DNA from: Nocardia sp. NBC_01503
Lineage (GTDB): Bacteria > Actinomycetota > Actinomycetes > Mycobacteriales > Mycobacteriaceae
DNA: 64,000 nt
Assembly: GCF_036327755.1 (NCBI RefSeq)
Contig: NZ_CP109596.1
Coordinates: 1 to 64,000, forward strand
Direction of reading: 5' to 3'
Below the pieces are notes generated by a model that saw only the letters and a list, made by a program, of their open reading frames with translations, was not told the DNA's origin and searched no databases. Shown piece by piece: positions 60,234-64,000 of this stretch. The translations under genes were made by a program, and so were the position numbers. Numbering within the stretch: the stretch's first letter is position 1; each line of letters begins with the position of its first letter.

Positions 60234-60409
60234 TATCGGGAAGGATCGTCATAGGCCTCAGCCGCATGGCTGCTGCGTAGCATTCCAACCTTGATGGGAG
60301 TGTGCAAATGCCATGGAACGATTATACGCCCGCGGCTGCAACCATAACTGCAGGTATCATCGGCGCCCTCGCTGTTCGCTATTCTGCCCACTTTGCGCGC
60401 AACAGGCAT
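60090..60409 (-). pseudogene. GntR-family regulator remnant with a premature stop
   Basis: The minus strand encodes ALREAIANGTFAEGDKLPSIADLQHRWG, the start of a GntR winged helix, in frame with an upstream YDDPSRYQSAPLQKPP but separated by a TGA at 60203-60205. The downstream part of the gene is missing. GntR regulators of transfer are common on actinomycete integrative elements, so this may be a scrap of one. Confidence 0.55.
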
Positions 60410-60907
60410 GGCAAGTGGGATGCACTCAAGACTGATCTGGAAATTGCGAACCTGCTAGACGACGCTGACCCGATGAAGGAATGGCTACGCGATTATGTGG
60501 ACGTTCGACTACGTTTGTTTGCTCAGAAGGAGACGCAAGCTCATCGAAATATCGGACTGTCCGTGTCCGGTGGACTTCTCGCGTTTGTATCGCTACTGGC
60601 CTGCGTTTCCCTTGGGTGGGGGGCAGTCCTTGATGAGCGAAAGGGGTATGTGAGCGGCCTGATATCGCTTGGGTTCTACTGTATAGTTCTAGGTGTTATT
60701 GCCTTTCTTGCGTCGATATATTCCTATTTGCAAGCCAAGAAGTCGTATTACGAGCTTCCAGGGGTGAGCGGTGTTTCACAGTACGGTTTAGGGTATGAGA
60801 TCGATGGACTGAATCTACAGCTGAAACATCGAAATCATCCACACGCTAAAATCGTTCAACGCCACGCTGCTGATATTAGAAATCGGCGAACCTCGATCCG
60901 GAAATAG
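60308..60907 (+). CDS. Three-helix membrane protein, unknown
   Basis: This 199-residue protein has hydrophobic segments at about 8-25, 82-105 and 113-140 and a charged C-terminus. The codon use and lower GC (for example several AAA, ATA and TTT codons) differ from neighbouring genes, suggesting recent transfer. ATG 60308 follows GGGAG; a GTG two codons upstream is possible. Function unknown. Confidence 0.6.
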   Translation: MPWNDYTPAAATITAGIIGALAVRYSAHFARNRHGKWDALKTDLEIANLLDDADPMKEWLRDYVDVRLRLFAQKETQAHRNIGLSVSGGLLAFVSLLACVSLGWGAVLDERKGYVSGLISLGFYCIVLGVIAFLASIYSYLQAKKSYYELPGVSGVSQYGLGYEIDGLNLQLKHRNHPHAKIVQRHAADIRNRRTSIRK

Positions 60908-61020
60908 GACTATCCGCCGAGTAGATAGAGTTGTCGGAGTTCCAGACCTGGCCGCAGCGAATGTGATCCCTGGCACCGATAAAACTGACAACATCGTATG
61001 TTGGCCGGGCGTGAGGTCAA

Positions 61021-61170
61021 GTGTCCGTGAGAATGGTGAAGGTGACCAGCATTCTCGATGACGACGACTGGCGTGCCCTGCCTGCCCGAGACAAACAGCA
61101 TCTCGTCAATCGGCTGCTGCAGGCTCGTGCGAAAGCTGGCGTTACCCTTGATAGGTGGGCTGGCTGGTGA
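61021..61170 (+). CDS. Short coupled ORF, first of a pair
   Basis: A 49-residue frame starts GTG and reads VSVRMVKVTSILDDDDWRALPARDKQHLVNRLLQ, with helix-like character. Its stop overlaps the GTG of the next ORF. No family is known; the overlap makes a two-gene unit likely. Confidence 0.45.
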   Translation: MSVRMVKVTSILDDDDWRALPARDKQHLVNRLLQARAKAGVTLDRWAGW

Positions 61171-61367
61171 TTGCCGCATTGGAACTCGGCGCGGCCGATG
61201 TGCACGCCGCGGTGAGTGCGACTCTTGACCCGCCGCCGAGTCGCGATGAAGTGGAAATGATTGTGCACGTTCTCAATTCGGCTGCCGTCGACTATCGATC
61301 AGGCGAGCCGGAAGCCGCGGTGACGGGCCGCATCCTCGATCTGATCGAGGCCATCGGCGACGGGTGA
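61167..61367 (+). CDS. Short coupled ORF, second of a pair
   Basis: A 66-residue frame begins GTG (overlapping the previous TGA as GTGA) and reads VIAALELGAADVHAAVSATLDPPPSRDEVEMIVHVLNSAAVDY. It is acidic and helical. The pair resembles small coupled regulatory or toxin-antitoxin genes only in layout; no function is inferred. Confidence 0.45.
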   Translation: MIAALELGAADVHAAVSATLDPPPSRDEVEMIVHVLNSAAVDYRSGEPEAAVTGRILDLIEAIGDG

Positions 61368-61417
61368 CAAGGTGAAGCCGTATCGCCGCGATGGCGACGA
61401 CAGGTACTGACCTTCGC

Positions 61418-62014
61418 CTACTCGGTGCGCAGGATCTTGATCAGCACATCGAACTGAGGTGCGTCCGGCCAGCTTGGGCGCAGTGTTCCGACACGCTCCC
61501 AGCCCCACCGCAGATAGGTCTGATACGCGCGGGTGTTGCCCGGGCGGACCAGCAGCGTCGCGCGTCGTTCATGTCGTCCCTGCAGCAGGGCATCATGCAG
61601 CGCGCGGGCCAAGCCCTTGCCGGTGAATTCGTGACACACCATGATTTCCGAGAGCGCGAAGGTTCGGGTTCCGTCCTCTGCGGTGAACTCGCTGACATTG
61701 TCATCAGCGTCGAGTTCGAGCCCACCCCACCACGCGGTCCCTTCCCCTAACGGCCAGCCCCACGCCTGCCCGGCCAGCTGGTCGTCCCACAGCGCCATCA
61801 CCATCTCGAAACCGCTTGCCCGCGAGGGGGAAACGTAGGCATCGAATCGGGTCATGAATGCCTCAGGTGAGGCGAACGCACGACCGGAGGCAATCTCCTC
61901 CACGTACGCGCGACGGAATATCTCCTCCACGTCGGCGCGGTGGTCGCGCGCAGTGGCTGCGTCGAAGCGCTCGAACCGGATTCCGGCCGGAAGATGCTGC
62001 TGCCCAATGGTCAT
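61418..62014 (-). CDS. GNAT-family acetyltransferase
   Basis: This 198-residue enzyme has the acetyl-CoA region VCHEFTGKGLARALHDALLQGRHERRATLLVRPGN, with the expected RxxG/A-like loop, then TRAYQTYLRWGWERVG. The ATG overlaps the stop of the upstream regulator gene by four bases (ATGA), so the two are translated together. Confidence 0.88.
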   Translation of the reverse strand: MTIGQQHLPAGIRFERFDAATARDHRADVEEIFRRAYVEEIASGRAFASPEAFMTRFDAYVSPSRASGFEMVMALWDDQLAGQAWGWPLGEGTAWWGGLELDADDNVSEFTAEDGTRTFALSEIMVCHEFTGKGLARALHDALLQGRHERRATLLVRPGNTRAYQTYLRWGWERVGTLRPSWPDAPQFDVLIKILRTE

Positions 62015-63321
62015 GACAATGCCACCGCCTTGCTGAGTTGATCGAAGTCCAGTGCGAATTGCTCTGTCTCGGGCTCACGCACAGCGTTACGCACTGGCAT
62101 CAATGCCTTCAAAGTCCGCGTGGACTCCACCGACTTGGCTCGCATGGCTTCCAGTACGGCCTTACCGCTGGCTATCGCACCATCCGAGTCACCGACCTTC
62201 ACCCGCGTCACGGCGTCCCATGCTTGATAGAAGGTGGCGTTGCGAGTGCCGGCGACCTCGTTGACCGCCGCGGTCGACAGCTCGGCAGATCTGGTGAACT
62301 CGCCGAGATCGCTGAGGCCGCGCGATTCCTGATGTAGTGCTTCGGTCGGTGTCACGAACCGCAGCCACCGCGGGCATTCGGCGATCGGTTCATGGTCGAT
62401 CGCATGGTCGAGTTCGCGCCATGCTGTTGCCATCGCCCGAGAGAATCCCTGGCTGTCCGCAGCAACAGCGTGGGCCATGGCCTCACGCATCGCGATCAGC
62501 GCGTGGATGCGTCCCGGGGGTCGCCCGCGCATCAGGTCGCGGGCCCGGCTGACCATCACCAACGCCCGTTGCGGGCGCGCGTGCCCGCTTCGGCTGAGAG
62601 CAGCGATCTGCAATGCAGAGTTGAGGCAGACGTGCGCGGTGAGGTCATCGTCGTCAGCCTCGTTGGCCAGCGCCAGCGCTTCGTTGTAGCAATGCCTCGC
62701 CAAAGGGTGCGCTGCGGAATCGAATGCCATCCATCCGGCCAGGCAAGCCAAATTGCCTGCCGCCGTACGCATTTCCTGTCCCGCCTGATCGTCGTAGACA
62801 CATCCGTCGAGCATGGCCTGCGCTTTGGCCACCCCGACCAGAGCCTCATCGACCAGAGAAACCCCACCTACCCGCTGCTCACGCGTACCGAGATCATCGA
62901 TCGCTGCCATCAACGCTCGCGCATCGCCCACCCCGAAACGGGCTGCGTCCGCACTGATCCCCCAACCAGGCGCTGCCCAGGCAGCACCCACCGCAGCGCC
63001 TAACTTCCCGAACTGCCGCCGCTTCACATCATCCCTCTCATCGACCGCGAACTCCCTACCGTCGCTGCCCGCAGGCAACGCTGCATAGCGGTTGGCCAAC
63101 TCAGCTTCGAACCGACGTAACTGCCGTTCATCGAGACGTTCGAGCTGGGCATCGAGATCCGCCGGGGACTTGCCACGCAAGGCATGCCCCACTCTCAGAT
63201 GTTCCCACCGCTGCACCGCGTGAACCGAATACCCCATGGCAAAAGCGAATTCGCTCTGCGACATGCGCAGTGCAGCACGCAGCGAGCGAATCTCAATACG
63301 AGTCCATCCACCGATGATCAT
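62011..63321 (-). CDS. XRE-type transcriptional regulator with TPR-like C-terminal region
   Basis: This 436-residue protein has an N-terminal helix-turn-helix (RSLRAALRMSQSEFAFAMGYSVHAVQRWE) and a long helical part with repeated ARHCYNEALALANEADDDD-type segments, typical of actinobacterial regulators that sense signals through TPR-like repeats. The ATG at 63321 is preferred; the frame is open to 63360. It controls or is co-expressed with the GNAT, and is divergent from the small membrane protein and DUF4254 gene. Confidence 0.88.
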   Translation of the reverse strand: MIIGGWTRIEIRSLRAALRMSQSEFAFAMGYSVHAVQRWEHLRVGHALRGKSPADLDAQLERLDERQLRRFEAELANRYAALPAGSDGREFAVDERDDVKRRQFGKLGAAVGAAWAAPGWGISADAARFGVGDARALMAAIDDLGTREQRVGGVSLVDEALVGVAKAQAMLDGCVYDDQAGQEMRTAAGNLACLAGWMAFDSAAHPLARHCYNEALALANEADDDDLTAHVCLNSALQIAALSRSGHARPQRALVMVSRARDLMRGRPPGRIHALIAMREAMAHAVAADSQGFSRAMATAWRELDHAIDHEPIAECPRWLRFVTPTEALHQESRGLSDLGEFTRSAELSTAAVNEVAGTRNATFYQAWDAVTRVKVGDSDGAIASGKAVLEAMRAKSVESTRTLKALMPVRNAVREPETEQFALDFDQLSKAVALS

Positions 63322-63556
63322 TCGTGTTCCCCACTCACACGCGCAACGGTCCGTGACCAAACCCTACGAGTTTCCTACGAGTTCCACGCGAGTTTGTGCG
63401 GTGGGATTCAAGTCAGGGCTGCGCGACCCTCAATAGGCATCCGGCGTCGACCGTGTGGAATCAACCTCACACCGTGCGGACCAGGTAGTTCAATTGCTCG
63501 GGTTACCTGATCCTGACAGACGGTTGACGCCGGGTGCTTCCACAAGGGAGGCCCGA

Positions 63557-63721
63557 ATGTCTTTGGTGCTCATCTCATTGGCCATTGTCGTCTTGCTCTC
63601 AGGCTGCGTTGCTCAGCTACTCCAGCCTGCCTGGGATCCACCGGAGGATCGGCTCACCGTGGCCGACATCCAAGCGCGCCTCGCGCGGGAGCGCGCCGCC
63701 TCGACCGGCTGCCGATCGTGA
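63557..63721 (+). CDS. Small membrane or lipoprotein-like protein
   Basis: This 54-residue protein (MSLVLISLAIVVLLSGCVAQLL) is one hydrophobic helix with a Cys in a lipobox-like position (LLSGC), then a short charged tail. The ATG follows AGGGAGGCCCGA. Its stop overlaps the start of the DUF4254 gene (GTGA). It is divergent from the regulator. Confidence 0.6.
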   Translation: MSLVLISLAIVVLLSGCVAQLLQPAWDPPEDRLTVADIQARLARERAASTGCRS

Positions 63722-64000
63722 TCGGCGAAGCCGCGAAGCGGGGTCGCCGGGTCGTTGAGGACAGGCCTATTCGGCCGATCCTGCCGGACTGGCACGAGTT
63801 ATTCGCAGCATTCTGTGGCCACCTCGGTGAGGAACCGGACGCACATCCGATCACCGCGTGCGCGCGAGCGTTGGCTGAACTCAACCAAGCAGACCGTCGC
63901 AATCCCGGTTGGCAGGGGTTCACGTCGGCCAGTCGCGTGCTGATCGACTCGGTCGATACGTGGGTGCGCCAGAACGCCCCGCATCCGGCCAGGGTCGGTG
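63718..64000 (+). CDS. DUF4254-family protein, partial
   Basis: A GTG overlapping the previous TGA opens VIGEAAKRGRRVVEDRPIRPILPDWHELFAAFCGH, then ALAELNQADRRNPGWQ and LIDSVDTWVRQNAP, which fits the DUF4254 fold (an all-helical protein with a HELH/IDxWV core). The frame is open to the window end, so it is cut by the boundary. DUF4254 genes commonly sit beside helix-turn-helix regulators in nocardiae; function unknown. Confidence 0.7.
   Translation, partial: MIGEAAKRGRRVVEDRPIRPILPDWHELFAAFCGHLGEEPDAHPITACARALAELNQADRRNPGWQGFTSASRVLIDSVDTWVRQNAPHPARVG

Overview
The window looks like chromosome from a high-GC mycolic-acid actinomycete, most likely Nocardia or a close relative. Three things point there: a 16S-23S-5S rRNA operon with no tRNA in its spacer; the gene order E2 lipoyl acyltransferase - TIGR01777 epimerase - lipB - lipA - DUF4191 - RDD protein, which I know from Mycobacterium tuberculosis as Rv2215-Rv2219A; and WXG100-like, DUF3558 and type-VII-secretion-style genes. 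The genus is inference, since no name-bearing sequence was searched.

Layout. 1-5600: rRNA operon on the minus strand with its leader antitermination box and promoter. 5638-17655: an orphan ParA, a hypothetical gene, an alpha/beta hydrolase, a secreted protein, a solitary divergent EF-Tu paralogue, KptA (RNA 2'-phosphotransferase), a GNAT facing a zinc-motif TetR, leucyl aminopeptidase, then two WXG100-like proteins with a papain-fold (glutamine-deamidase-type) toxin and its immunity gene. 18135-30473: the conserved lipoate block (E2 enzyme with two lipoyl domains, lipB, lipA), an EF-G-like GTPase, DUF4191, a molybdopterin oxidoreductase with a flavin reductase and a zinc-ribbon partner, a Tat-exported esterase and an RDD membrane protein.

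30889-58660 is an accessory island that starts with a tyrosine integrase and an excisionase exactly where the conserved lipoate/RDD block stops. It carries a type I-E CRISPR-Cas system: casA-B-C-D-E on the plus strand, cas1-cas2 on the minus strand, and six CRISPR blocks (A-F). All repeats are oriented for minus-strand transcription, with AT-richer leaders at their right ends. No cas3 is present anywhere in the window. Two of the arrays are segmental copies: each copied leader still carries the 3' end of the gene that abuts the leader (cas2 in one case, a small membrane-protein gene in the other), and a further copy keeps a relic of the cas1 start. IS3- and IS256-family elements have landed among these copies. 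Beside casE, convergently, lies a 1098-residue NB-ARC/WD40 STAND NTPase with a small upstream partner, so the region reads as a layered defence island.

53292-58389 is a type-VII-secretion-like cluster (YbaB-like, EspC/WXG-like, a large TPR-region protein split by an IS3 element with a clean 3-bp target duplication, a small conserved protein, a DUF3558 lipoprotein). 58600-61370 is a decayed zone with a third copy of a CRISPR-flank element, a truncated membrane protein joined to a broken GntR gene, and small ORFs. The right end holds a GNAT, an XRE-type regulator, a small membrane protein and a DUF4254 gene that runs off the window.
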